A stretch of DNA of 64,000 bases from Isoetes taiwanensis (Eukaryota; Streptophyta; Lycopodiopsida; Isoetales; Isoetaceae): NCBI GenBank assembly GCA_021234155.1, contig JAJEKV010000056.1, positions 4,197,330-4,261,329 on the forward strand, given 5' to 3'. The position numbers and the translations under genes were made by a program. The notes under the pieces are model-generated. The model did no database searches and was not told where the DNA came from. It worked only from the letters and a program-made list of their open reading frames with translations. This document shows positions 1 to 11,900 of the stretch, piece after piece (the stretch's first letter is position 1; each line of letters begins with the position of its first letter).

Positions 1-409
1 GATACTCCACATATAGATAAAGATAAGCCTAAAAATGAAGGATGATCCAATAGAAACCCATGTCGCAAAATCTTAATGCAGTGCCAAACGCAATATGCAT
101 CATATCCAGATAAAGCCAAATAGCAAATATGCCACTGATGTATAATGATAGCGCCGGAAAAACCTAGAATGCTAAAGAACTGCAAGAACACGATGCCAAA
201 CTAGAATTTGCCAAATAGGACGTGCTTGCGACAAAAAATGCAATGCAACGCATTTTTTAAACAATATGTGAATGTTGAATAAAAGAGAAAAGATAGTGTT
301 AAAGAAGAGGTCATACGGAAAATAATATGACATTTGGAGCGAGGAAGGAATGCTGCAATACGAATAGCACTGGGAGTATGAAGAGGTTGAGGGAGAAGTG
401 GCAGACATG

Positions 410-1395
410 TCAGTACAAATCAAGAGGAAGGTCAAGGGAGATGAGAGTGAATTTAAATTTGGACCACATCATGGATCAAGAAAAACGAGGCTTAAGTTGG
501 AAGAAAGTAGGAGGGCTATGCACAAGCAATTTATGGCAAATGTGAGGCCAAAATCAAGGTGAGGTTATGGCCAAGAGAAAAGAGGAAACGAAAGTCAACA
601 GTGGCAAGGTCACAGAGTAGTGCGAGGAGGTCAGCCATATGGCAGAAGCAAATGAGGGAATGTACATGTTAAAGGAAATGAAAACACAATGAGTATGTAA
701 TGTTACATATTGTGAGTAAAGCGATGCATGAAAAAAGAAGCCTACTGCGAATATGACAAAGTGGAGCTAACATAAATAAAGGATCACCCAAATCTATAAA
801 ATTGGTGTTATATAAGCAATAAACCTGTGCCGAGTCCGTAAAAAATGGAAAAACCACCTAACAACATAACATGTCACCCATGGTCAAGAACAGAGAATAC
901 AACTTCGCGAAGCTGCAATGTTACATGATAAATGACAATCGCCAACATAATGATAATTTCAGAGCAATGTTTCCGAAAAAGACAACAAAGTTAGATGATG
1001 TAAGCTCAAGCATAAATACGAGAAAAGAGGAATGCAAGCCAATGAACAAATGCAACAAGAAAATAACCACTATGATGGCGATGCATAAGTAGTTTAGATC
1101 GAATGTGAGGCCGAAGTCAAGGTGAGGTTATGGCCAAAGGAAAAGAAGAAAAGAAGGTCAATAGTGCGGAGGTCCCGGTTGAGTGCAACGAGATCAGCGC
1201 CAATCAAGAGGAAGGTCAAGAAGGGAAGTTAAATTCGGATCACATCGTGGATCAAACAAAAAGGAGGCTGAAGTCCGAAGAAAGTATGCTGGTGATGCAC
1301 AAGCAGATTAGGTCGAATGTGAGGCCGAAGTCAAGGTAAGGTTATGGCCAAGGGAAAAGAGGAAAAGAAGGTCAGCAGTGCTGCCCATGACGTGG
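410..1395 (+). repeat. Degenerate direct repeats, units of about 200 bp
   Basis: A unit containing CAAGAGGAAGGTCAAG, then GGATCA, then ATGCACAAGCA, then GTGAGGCC(G/A)AA(G/A)TCAAGG and GGTTATGGCCAA occurs at about 418-600 and 1204-1390. A partial copy lies at about 1083-1170. The copies differ by substitutions and small indels. The open frames here are low-complexity Lys/Glu translations of the repeat and are not called as genes. Confidence 0.6.
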
Positions 1396-2463
1396 ATGTC
1401 AAATGCATATATGACCATGACGTGCATCTTAAAAACACCAATCAACCTGGAATAAAAATGAGATCTAACAAAAACATCGTATCATACGAAGTGGAAAATG
1501 CAAGACAACAATCAAAGGAGATAGGTTCAGGGTTCCCGACCAAAGAAAAACTCAAGGTCTGAAGATCCATAAGAATATGATAACAAACTCGATGGCAAAA
1601 AAGGACCTGCCAAATGAAGGATAATTGTAGATCGTAACAAAGAACAAGAAGAACCGTTAGTGCAAGAAATGACCTAAAAAAGACGACGATATGATAAAGA
1701 TAAAGCAACATCCATGAAGTGTATTGTGCCAAGACAATATTTTAACAAGCATCTAAAAAGAATGGCTAAGATGGTAAAAGGAAAGAAAGTGTGAAGGTAC
1801 CCTCGTGCTGCTATTAACCGAAAGACATCACGGATATAGTGAAAAGAGCCCCGGTGGAGAGAATGGTAAGATGGCGATGCTTGAATGGAGGAGGTCAAAT
1901 GTGAAAACCAAGTTAAAGGTAAAAGATACGGCCAAGGATATAGAGGAGATGGAGGTCGAGAGTGCCAAGGTTCGGGTAGGAGTAATGAGGTGAGTCTAAT
2001 AACCAAGTGATGAAAAAATGGGTAATGGAAACACAATAACTACATGATGTTATGTGATATCATGCCAAATCTGGATACAAAATGAGACAACTTGTGACAA
2101 ACATGTAAAGAACTTACTCTTGACAAATAAATGTAACGCATATCTAGAGACGACAAATCCATAAGATAACATATCAAGAGATGGATAGTACCAAGACAAG
2201 AAAGGAAATGCTTGACGACTCAAGTAGGAAGCAAAATGTCCAACAGAAGGTTAGCAAAACAGAACAAGCCAAAAACTCAATGGAACGCAATATACTGCCT
2301 ACCAGAAACCCAAGTTGCAAACATATGACAAGGCAAGACTATCTTTCAAAAACCCGAAAACCATAAGAACAACTTCAAGAACACGATGCAAGCTAAAAAT
2401 GCCAAATAGAATGCACTTATGACAAAATTGCGTTGCCCTAATGAAAGCGAATTAGTATGTTTA

Positions 2464-2512
2464 AATAGAATAGAACAGAATAATCGAATCGAATCGAATA
2501 GAATGGAATGAT
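2464..2512. repeat. GAATA/GAATC pentanucleotide microsatellite
   Basis: Degenerate tandem pentamers (AATAG, AATCG, AATGG) run for about 45 bp. A cleaner GAATA run is found at 15567-15592, beside the polypurine tract. Confidence 0.75.
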
Positions 2513-5047
2513 AGTAGTTTTAAATGAGATGTCATAGGGAAAGATGAGACCACATACCGATACCCATGCTAAGTGATTCCAAATCCATATAGACATAAAT
2601 ATGCACAAGATATAGATAAGTATGTAAACTCAAATGATGTATTTGAACTAAAATGATGTATGACTAATATGCACACCAAAATGTAAATAGATACGAGACA
2701 AAATCAAAGTAAGACAAGAACAGAATTACTCATAATGACGCGATACGTGTATATGCCAAGGTCAAGGTGAAGGACAAAGGTGGGTCAAGGTCGAGATGAA
2801 CTTCAGAGAGGGAGAGAGCCATAAATTAAATAAAACTTGGATCAAGGTCATGTTCCAACAAAAAACAATAGCTCAAAGGGAAGGCACGAAGGCCGAACTG
2901 AGACATGAACCAATTTACAAGGCCATTATTGCAAAATAGGTCATATCCCCATAAGGTGAAGTGATTTAAATAGCAAGCACACCAATGCAAAAATAGGTCA
3001 TATCCCTCCATGGTGAAGTAACGTAAATTTGCAGAAACGATAACTTAGCAAGATAGCATCCAAAGAGACAATATGTCTAGCAACACAATTTACAAGCACA
3101 TGTTGGAAGTAGAAAAGGTGCATCGAATACGCATCAGAAATAAGAAACCATAGGACCATTGCAATGAAAAGTGTTAAGATGAGAATGCCTAGATAATACA
3201 ATGAACTATACCCGAATCCCAAAGATCCATTGGATTATATGCTGACAAATGCAGAAAACAAAGAAAGGCGATACAAAATAAAGATGCCTGTTAAAATTAA
3301 AATACCGCAAGAACTCCCATATAACAAACTCCGTGCATTGATGGCTTGGGTTAAGAAACGTAGGAGGTTAGATAAACAAACGAAGTGAGAGAGGCCCGAA
3401 AGGGCTTGATAACAAAAATGTTCCATAGACGAGAAGGGTGGGAATAATAAATGGACGTGAAGCATGCTATGTTCAGAAAATTGCAAAATGCCACGAATAA
3501 CAGTCGAAAGAACTATGCTAGGCCCTAACAAAAGCTCAGATAAATCCCCTTGAACAATAGCCCAGAAAAATGTCAATTAAGGAAAGGGATAGGGTTAAAG
3601 ATGGATGTATAGCATGTTGATAAATTAAGATAGAAATGAGGAAATGTGAGTGATGCATAGAGATAAAGGTGTGTGCTTGGCAATGCATTGGAAAACAAGA
3701 TGAAAATGTTAACAAAAAACAACAGTTATTAGAGAAGTTAAAGTGAGTGGTGGAATCATAAAGGCAACACAAACCTGATGCACATAGAACCGTATGAGCT
3801 AAGGCCAAGCAAACACAGCAATATATGGCACCTCGCCATAGATTCAAAGAACAAGCAGACAACGATGGAAGTTTTCCACAGAGAGTCTGGTGTCTGCTGC
3901 AGCTTGTGGTTATGCGATCCGGCACCCAGTAGCTTGACCTGCTCCAATCCAGCAACTGAAAGGTCTTGTGCACGAAGCACCTTTCGCCCAAATTGCACTT
4001 CGACTCTTTTCAGCTTGGTAAGAGCCCAAATCGACCCATCCCCTTTCCTGCTGAACCGGTTTGAGGGAGTGCCACCAGATTTTGTAGGCCTACCTGCAAC
4101 ATCGTGGAATGCAAGAATCGGACCGTAAATCTGCTCAAAATACCTGATGCTACAAAATTAACAGGTTAGATTGTCAAAGCAGGGATTTAGTTTAAGCATG
4201 TGGCACCACAACCAATAAAGTGTCCCTTAGAAAAGCATTGCATACCGAACAACCTGCAGTGGATGAACGAAAAACTGGTTGCAGTTGTATCCAACTCCGC
4301 ATAAATCCGCCGAACCTACCTGAAGCGGATTGGAAAAAAGAAATCAATGAAGAGGGAAATGGAATCAGGCAATTACCTAGATGCTGGGGCGCGACGTGGC
4401 ATGCTGATACTGACTGGGCCGAAAAAACAGAGAGGATCAGGAGGTTAACCCATCGCAAAAAACAGCAAAATCCGGCTGGATCTGAAGCCAGCTTGATAAA
4501 ACGGCTGAAACTAGGCTGGAGCTTGCATGTAGGAGCACAAATCCAATTCGTGCAGAGGCAATGAGGTTGGGATTGGCTGCATGGATTGAGTAGGCCGAAG
4601 TGGTCTGGGGTGTTTCGGATTGAAATGATAGACTGAAATCGGCCTGGTAACTCCAAATTTGCGGGAGCTACAGAAGTACAGCCAGATCGTGTGCTGCTGG
4701 AGATCAAATCGATACTCGAAAGGTACTGTGGTATTAGACGAACTGTGGGTGCTGTTGCTGTTCTTGATTCATAGCCGCTCATTGCTTGAGCTCATCATTC
4801 AGCTCAGAATTTGCATGCATCCGGATCTGAAAAAAGCTAGCTCTAGAGTGGTACATGTCGCTTAGCAACAGAACAGATCAAGCAACAGAGCCGAAAAATA
4901 GAGTAAGCATGCATAGAAGTCGAAAGGAAGGCGGTAACAACCTCCACGAATCTGCAGCCTGATCCTGTAGGAATCGAAACTCCCATGCATGCATCCGCAA
5001 GAGAGAAATTGTGAAGAGATATGCGCATGATCAAGATTATGCTTCTA

Positions 5048-5320
5048 GATGGATTCACCATGCACACAACGAGGATGCATCCCATTGCACAGAAAATAAG
5101 AAAGTATAGAAACAATAGAAAGATATGGAAAAATATATATGATCTGGAGAAGCTAAGTAGTAACAATTTTATCAGCCATTCTGAGATTGTATCAATGCAA
5201 GTTGGGGATTCACCATGCACAACCCAAAAACATCAAATTAAAATGAAAATAAGAAACTGGAACGAATTGATCCATACTTCCGAGTGGATTCACCATAGTC
5301 CACCATGCATAACTGAAAAG
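5048..5320 (+). repeat. Three diverged copies of a GATTCACCATGCA unit
   Basis: Copies start near 5052, 5208 and 5288. Each is followed by CA-rich sequence and then an AAAATAAGAAA-like or AAAATAAACC-like stretch. They are too diverged for a sharp unit length. No coding function is seen. Confidence 0.5.
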
Positions 5321-5650
5321 CCTCCAATTGAACATAAAATAAACCGAAAACAAGGTAAAGATCCAGAAGGAAGTGATACCTGCCATACCATATCGCATCA
5401 TGCCGATGAGAAAGAGATGAAGAATAACATGACAAGGGTAAGGAAAGTGTGTGAGGGAGAAAAAGTCATGGAAGGGAAGCGAGGCAGAGAAGGAAAGCAA
5501 CGAGAATAGAAGAAGAGCTGATAGATAGGCTTGTCATTCATCACAGCAGCAGTATACAATGTTTTGAAGAATAGAGAGGGGTAGCCAACCATAGGAACAA
5601 TATCGGACTACCCCGTAAAAAGAAATGTGCACAGGCAATATAGAAGGGTA

Positions 5651-5730
5651 ATGGCGACAACTTCTCATCGGGATAAAAAACCCCGCCCTTTTGGGTTTTC
5701 GAGGAAAACCCTAATGAGAAATGGTCGCCA
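5651..5730 (-). other. Conserved GGTTTTCC..GGGCGGGG hairpin, copy 1
   Basis: On the minus strand the core reads GGTTTTCCTCGAAAACCC, then GGGCGGGG, then a T-run. It is flanked by arms that pair with each other: GGCGAC with GTCGCC, TTCTCAT with ATGAGAA, and GGG with CCC. The same core with different but self-complementary arms occurs at 8233-8300 (plus) and 15655-15720 (minus). This copy lies about 330 bp downstream, in sense, of the LINE ORF2 relic at 6060-6350. It may be a LINE 3'-UTR stem-loop. Confidence 0.6.
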
Positions 5731-5734
5731 ACAA

Positions 5735-5900
5735 CCTTGAATGTGTTGCCTGGAAAACCGAAGGAGATGGGTTGATGGCGAACACAAATATAGCAGGACC
5801 CCGGAAGACGGCGTAATCCTTGAATATATTGCCTGGAGAACCGAAAGAGGTGGGTTGATGGCGAACACAAATATAGCAGGACCCCAGAAGATGGCGGAAG
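5735..5900. repeat. Tandem duplication, 83-bp period
   Basis: The segment beginning CCTTGAAT at 5735 is repeated from 5818 (CCTTGAAT again) with a few substitutions, for example GGAAAACCGAAGG against GGAGAACCGAAAG. It directly adjoins hairpin copy 1. Confidence 0.85.
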
Positions 5901-6059
5901 CCTGCAAGCAACACAAAGAACCCCTAAAAAATACCCGTGAATAGTTAGAGAAAAGCAAACTCATGCCCCCACGCAGCAGGGCGGGAAGGGAGGGAAGCAA
6001 CGAGAATAGAAGAAGAGCTGCTGTGAAAAGACGTCGATAACCAGTCCGAAAGAGAAAAT

Positions 6060-6350
6060 GGCCTTATATAGTAGCTCGTCCCTTCCCAGAATGGCGATCC
6101 GATGGCTCGGATCAATGCTATAAGAGTTAATCTGAAGTTGTGAACCCAAATGAGATTGTTCACTCCGTCCTTTACTAATGAAGCTATATATGGTTTGACA
6201 ATGCGTTGCTTAACTTCAATGATAACTTAAGCATCAAGGGCCCTATTGCCCTTGAAAATGAGGAGATTTCTTCTTTTCCAAATTGACCAGATGATCCATG
6301 CTAAAGCCAAATAAAATGCCCTCTTTGTCAGATTGTCCTAGGAAGTTGGG
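6060..6350 (-). pseudogene. LINE ORF2 C-terminal relic
   Basis: The minus strand around 6320-6228 reads LALAWIIWSIWKRRNLLIF. This is the typical W-x2-W-x-IW-x2-RN-x3-F signature at the C-terminus of plant L1-type ORF2 proteins, just after the zf-RVT domain. After a stop the frame continues with VIIEVKQRIVKPYIASLVK, which resembles the terminal helix of such proteins. No reverse transcriptase or endonuclease domain is present upstream, so this is a 5'-truncated relic. Hairpin copy 1 follows it downstream on the same strand. Confidence 0.7.
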
Positions 6351-7129
6351 TGACACATAAGACCTGCTGAGTATTCAAGTTGCAATTGAAATCTCTATTG
6401 TTTATGTGCACCGTGCTTTCGTGCTGTTAATTTTCAAATGCGACTTTTATAGAATGGACCCAAAATAGAGCCTATAGAAGTCCTTATGTTTAGAGAGCAC
6501 TCAGTGAAGAAGTTAAACAAGACAACCTAAAGGTTCAATCTAGATTTATAGTGTTGCAATGAAGGCAGCCAACTTTGTGTAAAAAGGGAAGCTAAGGTGG
6601 ATTGCAATGAGGAGATTTCAACAAGTCTACTTCGCTAGAGGCAAGAAAATTTATGGTAAACATGTAGTCTATAACTGCGTGCTTCTTGATTTACTTAGCA
6701 ACTCTGGACAACTCAAATGAATAATTACTTCTTTTCAGCTTCTTATGTGCACCTCATCCTACTTACATTCTCATTGAGACATAACTATGTTGCAGTGGGT
6801 TCTTACTTGGATCGAGTGTTGTTTATATAAGTGCATTTAACATTTCTCTACGTATCTCTTGAGGGTACTATAAGTAATATACTTTGAACTTACTCTACCA
6901 AATTGTACACGTTTTTGTTTAATACTATACTTTTTGTTTAATACTATACTTAACATACTAATACAAAAAAGACGTGTAATATTTAAAAAAAAAAAAAAAA
7001 AAAAAAAAACTCCAAATGCCATAGAATATTCAAGAGATCCAAATGGACATTTGAGAAATTCAAAGATTAGTAAAAAAACCCTCATGAGTGAATTATTTCC
7101 CTCTCTTTTTTCTCCCTCTACCAACCATC
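6351..7129. other. AT-rich gap with a 25-A run
   Basis: No coding signal is seen. An uninterrupted run of 25 A lies at 6985-7009. It could be the tail of a retroposed sequence, but no target-site duplication was found around it. Confidence 0.5.
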
Positions 7130-7369
7130 AGATCTCTCCCCCGATACAACTAACCAAACGACGAGGAGAGTGTGCAGAGTATGAGAGGTTAGGCTGCAAA
7201 AAAGTGGGCAAGATAAAGGTGGAGGCATGGCCATCATTTGCGACCAGTGGCCTCAAAACCCCTCGTTGGGATATTCGTAGCGCCTCCAACACTATGCTTA
7301 TTCGTTGTTTCTTATGTTCTTTTTTCCTTGTATTGGGTTTCATCCCCTTGTTGTGATTTCTTATGGGGC

Positions 7370-7452
7370 ATAATCTCCAAGTTCTGTTGGGGCTCATGCC
7401 CTCTTTCTCTGTTCTAGTCCCATAACCCATTGGGTTCTCGTGGACAGTAAAA
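7370..7452 (+). mobile_element. LINE 3'-terminal sequence
   Basis: The sequence GGGGCTCATGCCCTCTTT, then CCCATAACCCATTGGGTTCTCG, then TGGACAGTAAAAAAAC resembles the 3' ends of plant L1-type LINEs (CC-rich block, TTGG(G/T)(T/C)TC, GTGGAC, then an A-rich tail). Related ends occur at 11690-11757 (plus) and 15594-15660 (minus). It is followed at once by an ORF2 fragment, so this is a junction of two LINE pieces. Confidence 0.5.
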
Positions 7453-8189
7453 AAACTCTTATCTTATCTATTGTAGATGTAACGGTGCAAAGGAGATTGA
7501 GGCAGGCAGGTATCGAGTTTGTTGGGAGTTGGTATCATTTAGGACGACTATCTCCTTGGCCCGTGGTCAAAGATATATTCTCATTGAAGGAACGTGATAA
7601 GAGGATTTGGGATCTTGCAGTTTTTCTTATTTCACAATATGTGTATCCTCTCATTGGTGAGTTCTGGTTTGCAAATCGACATTTGTCAGACAGCCATTTT
7701 GTGTCTAAGTGCTACAGATTACTAGTCCAGGATGAAGCTCTTCCAACATCAAGGAAGTGAAAACCACCGTTAAACAGAGTTGAATTGGTAAATATGTGGA
7801 AATGGGTTTGGAAGAATGTATTGTTGTCAAAGATCTACGCACTTTTATGGCAGATTGTGCATGGGTCGTTAAGGGTGAACCTGGTGGTGCATAAGTTCAG
7901 AAATGATGTAAGTTGGTTTGCCTGTCTGTGAGAGAGTAGAGGAAACATTAGAACGCTATATTATCGACTGTCCAGATATCCAACAAATATGGGATAAATT
8001 CAAAGAAATTTTATAACCGACAATTTGGTTAAAGGAAGTGGTGTTAGGGAGGTATCTCAGTATCTGGTCTCTCCTAATGAAATTGGCTATTTACATAGTA
8101 AAAGGTTGGATATTGAAGATTTTTCAAGATCAATTCATTGATGCATCCAGTTTGTTGAGGTTATTAAAAACAAAATTCTTGACGCAGAT
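7440..8189 (+). pseudogene. LINE ORF2 fragment with zf-RVT domain
   Basis: The first piece (about 7446-7760) ends with a VSKCYRLL motif, as in the linker after the LINE reverse transcriptase. The next piece reads MWKWVWKNVLLSKIYALLWQ, then CPVCERVEETLERYIIDC and QQIWDKFKEIL. This is the zf-RVT zinc-binding region: CxxC and a final C are kept, but the usual His is Tyr. A further piece ends FVEVIKNKILDAD before a stop near 8189. The parts lie in different frames, with a stop near 7758 and frameshifts, so it is dead. Hairpin copy 2 begins about 45 bp after the end. Confidence 0.75.
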
Positions 8190-8232
8190 TAAGTGTTTAA
8201 AAGTGGAGGAGGATGTTGCTCCAGAAAATATG

Positions 8233-8300
8233 GGACCGTTTTACTGCCACGGTTTTTCCCTCGAAAATCCTTCGGGCGGAGGTTTTTTAACCCGGATAGT
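8233..8300 (+). other. Conserved GGTTTTCC..GGGCGGGG hairpin, copy 2
   Basis: The core GGTTTTTCCCTCGAAAATCC, then TTCGGGCGGAGG, then TTTTTTAACCC is flanked by GTTTTACTGCC on the left and GGATAGTAAAAC on the right, which pair. The core matches the copies at 5651 and 15655, but the arm sequence is different. It lies directly downstream of a LINE ORF2 remnant in the same sense. Confidence 0.6.
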
Positions 8301-8680
8301 AAAACCATCATTCAATTAAATTGGGATTATGTCTATTCCAAAAGCACGCCGAATATGCTTATTGTGGGCCTTTTTAAGGATGTAACGATATTTTTGGACT
8401 GTGTTCATTTTCAGCCCGAGGATACGCATCTTGTGTTGAATTTGATGAACATTGTAAAATACAATGCAATTTAGCCATGTTGTGCCTATAACATGGGCAA
8501 CATGAAAAACTAGAAAATTGCATTTTTTAATTACAATCACGAATGACCACAAAATTTATAGAGTAAAATGACTGAAAAACAAGGCAAATATCACTAACAT
8601 GAACCATAAACATCATAGCACAAAACATAAAAATAAACTCATTTCTAGATTATATTTAAATTCGAGGTCATAAATTTTGT

Positions 8681-8990
8681 GCAAACAAAGCTTGAACATG
8701 TTAAGTCATACTCTACAAAATGCTTAAAGAAAGACAAAAATGACAAAACCACAAGACACCCAAATCGCGCCAAGCGCGATTTAAAAGTTGAAGTCCAAGT
8801 TATTTAACAAAATTAAAGCTTAGAGCAAATCGCGCCAAGGGCGATTTTAAAGTTGGAAGTCCAACTTAATTACCAAAAATAAAGCTTGAACATGTTTTAT
8901 GAGAGCCAAAAATTATAAAATGACATTAGAGGGCTAATCCAAATCGCCCCAGGGGCGATTTAAAAGTTGGAACTTCCAAGGCATTGAACT
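8681..8990 (+). repeat. Tandem repeat carrying AAATCGC palindromes
   Basis: Three 21-bp palindromes lie at 8762-8782, 8827-8847 and 8941-8961. Their arms are AAATCGCGC/GCGCGATTT, AAATCGC/GCGATTT and AAATCGCCCC/GGGGCGATTT. Each is followed by TTAAAAGTTG(G)AAGTCCAA-like sequence. AAAGCTTGAACATGTT occurs at 8681 and 8882, giving a larger unit of about 200 bp. The palindromes share their layout with the AAATGGCG...CGCCATTT family at 29.2-32.7 kb. Confidence 0.8.
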
Positions 8991-9940
8991 CCAAATCAAA
9001 CACGTGAGAGTTTACCACAGTTTGCAAACACACTGAGTTGTCCTAAATTTATTGTCTCTGCCTATTGTACCACATACTTGTTTCATAAAAATGACTCTGC
9101 CTATTCATCTGCACATGAAATTTCCTGCAGTCTAGAAAGTTTTACCACCTCCAACTCAGAAATATATAGAGGAATTTGCCATTGCCAGTCTTCCATCCCC
9201 TCCACAAACCCACATCACATGGATACCATCACTATGCAATGCTGTAGCAAAATATTTATCAAGCTATCAAGCTCAATGCCTTACTTTGAGCATCAACGAT
9301 ACCAAAGAAACACTCTGGAAAATAGATAGAACGCCCTTATGCTCAGCAGAACATTCTATATTGATATGTGCAGCTGCATATAGGACTGTGCATGCAATTT
9401 ATATTTGAGAAGCAACGAGAGCACTCATAGTAAATGATGTGACATTGAAGAAATCTGATTGCCACAATCTGCAAAATATGAAGCTTGTAAGCCAGATTAT
9501 AAAAGTCTACCAAAGGATAAAATGGAACAACTTCTAATATAAATGTATAGAATGTTCCTGATGAACAAATGACTAGTATTATATTCTATGTTGGAGAAGA
9601 TGCAAGAAAAATAGATCCCTCAAAATGGAAGATCATTTTAAGGGGCTGCAAGAAATAAGATGGTAGCAAGGGAAAAGCACATAAACTCCTCCAGCTCAAG
9701 GGAGGGATTAATAGATATGAGCTGCTTGGAGTATGAGCACCGATCTTGTGCAAATGCAGATTTCATTGAAGCAAAGACGAATGTCAATAGTTGATATCTA
9801 AAGCGAAAGCTAACCCATTTGCAGAAGAGAAAAGCTAGCCCATTTGCAGAGATTGGCAAAGCTTGGACTTTACTATGTGCAGCAATCCTATTAGCATTCC
9901 TTTTTTATGTGCAGCTGCAAATTAAAAAACAACTAATTGT
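8991..9940. other. Intergenic or intronic sequence, nothing recognised
   Basis: No domain was recognised in any frame. A minus-strand open frame at 9638-9859 might be an exon of the candidate gene at 9941-11098, but no convincing splice chain links them. Confidence 0.4.
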
Positions 9941-11098
9941 TCAAGCTTGAAACTTTATTATATGAAAGAGCATCCGCGTATGAAACAATCCTGGCAAATA
10001 ATGACAGAAAAAAGCAATTGATGTGTATACCTTTAGGGTCAGTTGCATTCCAGGGCACCAACATAAGAAGCCGAAACTAGAGCAGAACCTGAGAGGGCAA
10101 CTTCGACCATCATATTTTCTGTCCAACAAATTATATTGAGCATCCAGGAATGCTCTGCATGCATCCTCGGCTAACTTAAACAGACAGCCATCGCCAGAAA
10201 AGCTCCTCGTCCTCTTCATCCTTATGGCCAACTATGACCATAAAAGAAAGAAAGATTATGAAGAATAGAAAAGGGACTCAAGTTAAGCGCAAACGTACTC
10301 ATAAGAATGGATTCTAGTAATGTTAGCACTTTGTCTGATTGCAACACTTGCAAAGAAGACAGCCATAAACTAGCAGCACCAGGATCTGCATGATAGATAA
10401 AAGAAAAAAGCAGGGTATAAGAGCAAAATTTCAAAGAATGAAGATGTTCTGATATAGAATTTTATCAAGGTTCAGTACGAAGTAGCACTAAAAGTGTTGA
10501 GTGAATTGTGAAAATATAAACATATGGAAAAAGCAGAAATGTATAGAAGAAGTAAGTACCCCAAACTGTGGCACAGCAGCCTTGTATCCAGTAAGAGCTA
10601 GATACAAAAGGGATGCTAACCCTGCTATACTCTGGCGTTCATTTACAGAAAGTTGCTCATGCAAGATGCTGTAGCCATGTGATAGCAACAGAAAACAGCC
10701 GAAACAAGTTTTTTCAAAAAATATCCTTTGTCACAAAAACTCCAAACGCTACCCAGAAGGAACATGGGCTTAGATTCAAGCAAGAATACCTGCACAAACC
10801 CATTACAAAAGTTACACGTCTTCTAATCCATGCCTCTGGCTTTTAGCATTCTCTTTTGGTTTTTCTTACCAAAATGCAAAGGAAAGGGCAAGCACCAATA
10901 CTTTGAGTACAGGGACAGTGGTCAGTACCCATTGCAGATTGCTCATCTATGTCAGAGACATAATAGAAACTTGCATGAAGAATTCATGTTGCTCTGATAT
11001 GCATAAAAGGGATTGATCTACTACATACCTGCCTCTGGCATTTTTTCCAGGTATTCAACATCCATATCACGATTAGAATTAGCCACACACTTAAAAGC
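9941..11098 (-). CDS. Possible spliced gene, product not recognised
   Basis: Several exon-like minus-strand blocks have good splice borders. Block one, 11098-11029, follows TTCTGTTTTTCAG, encodes AFKCVANSNRDMDVEYLEKM and ends before GTATGT. Block two, 10668-10560, encodes ILHEQLSVNERQSIAGLASL and ends PQFG before GTACTTAC. Block three, from 10385 after ATCATGCAG, encodes PGAASLWLSSLQVLQSDK. Block four, about 10215-10032, ends before GTATAC. The composition (Leu/Ala-rich helices) suggests an alpha-solenoid, but I cannot name the family. The phases of blocks two and three do not fit without a missing exon or a frameshift, so this may be a pseudogene or I may have missed an exon. Confidence 0.3.
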
Positions 11099-11399
11099 CT
11101 GAAAAACAGAATAGGCAGAGGCTTGTAAAGCGCCTCCCATTCGCCCGGAACACCAAAAATGGAGCCCAATACACTGCTAGAGTGAACGAATAGGCTGGAA
11201 AATGCCACTGCGTGGTCCTCTCTGTCGGATCTCTGTACACTTGATGCGCTTTTGCTGCCTGTAATAAACGTAGACTGTTAGTTCCCTGCCACTCATGGCG
11301 ATGGCAGGGCGAGGAAAGAGAACGTCTTTTGACTGTCGCAGATAGCATAGCCGTTCCGGCAGAGCAAACCCTGAAGAGAATCAAACTCCAATGGAAGAT

Positions 11400-11655
11400 G
11401 CATGAGCGGATAGGTTTTAGAAGAGAAAGCCACAAAAGGAAATGCACAAAGGAGGGAAAAAAAAGAGGCACGCGGATGAGAGAAGAAAAGAGTGGGAAAA
11501 AAGAAAGGGAGACGCACACGAACTTGAAAATGGAAAGAAAGCGTACGCACAAAAAGTCTAATAATATGAGGAAAGAAAAGAGTGGAAAAAACCAAAGAGA
11601 CGCACGCGAACTTGAAAAAAAGAAGAAAAAGTGGACGCACAAAATAATCTAAAAA
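11400..11655 (+). repeat. Purine-rich direct repeat of about 90 bp
   Basis: AGAAAAGAGTGG, then GACGCAC(A/G)CGAACTTGAAAA occurs twice, about 90 bp apart (near 11483 and 11573). The Lys/Arg-rich open frame across it is a composition artefact. Confidence 0.7.
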
Positions 11656-11689
11656 TTATGACATAATCCTAAAGTTCTTGAATGATGGT

Positions 11690-11757
11690 TGTAATAAGTT
11701 TGTTGCACTCCTTCTGGGCTCCATAGGCCGATTGGTCTCAGTGGACGATAAAAATCA
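11690..11757 (+). mobile_element. LINE 3'-terminal sequence
   Basis: TAATAAGTTTG, then GCACTCCTTCTGGGCTCCA, then TAGGCCGATTGGTCTCAG, then TGGACGATAAAAA is the same 3' end that occurs inverted at 15594-15665. There it closes a LINE. Here the LINE body upstream is missing, so only the tail remains. Confidence 0.6.
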
Positions 11758-11900
11758 TTCGTAACAAGATTGCCTTCTAAACGGGAGCAAATCATCGAAA
11801 CGGGAGCAAAAGGAATATTCCTTAAAGATTCCCTTATTTTTTACAAAAGGGGGTAAAATGAGGTTTAAAAAAAAAGGGATGCATGAAATTGTATTTTGAT

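Larger units (their letters stand above)
1..5650. other. AT-rich intergenic sequence, no recognisable gene
   Basis: I read all six frames and found only short open frames of biased composition and no known domain. The sequence is rich in degenerate purine stretches such as variants of GAGGCCGAAGTCAAGG, which suggests an eroded repeat. A more GC-rich block at about 3850-4860 holds open frames of 116 aa (plus, 3778-4128) and 196 aa (minus, 4192-4782). They overlap nothing recognisable and look fortuitous. Confidence 0.6.

Noticed and set aside
4192-4782. 196-aa minus-strand open frame
   Set aside because: No recognisable domain, no homology that I know, Ser/Cys-rich composition and an overlapping plus-strand frame. 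It is probably chance.
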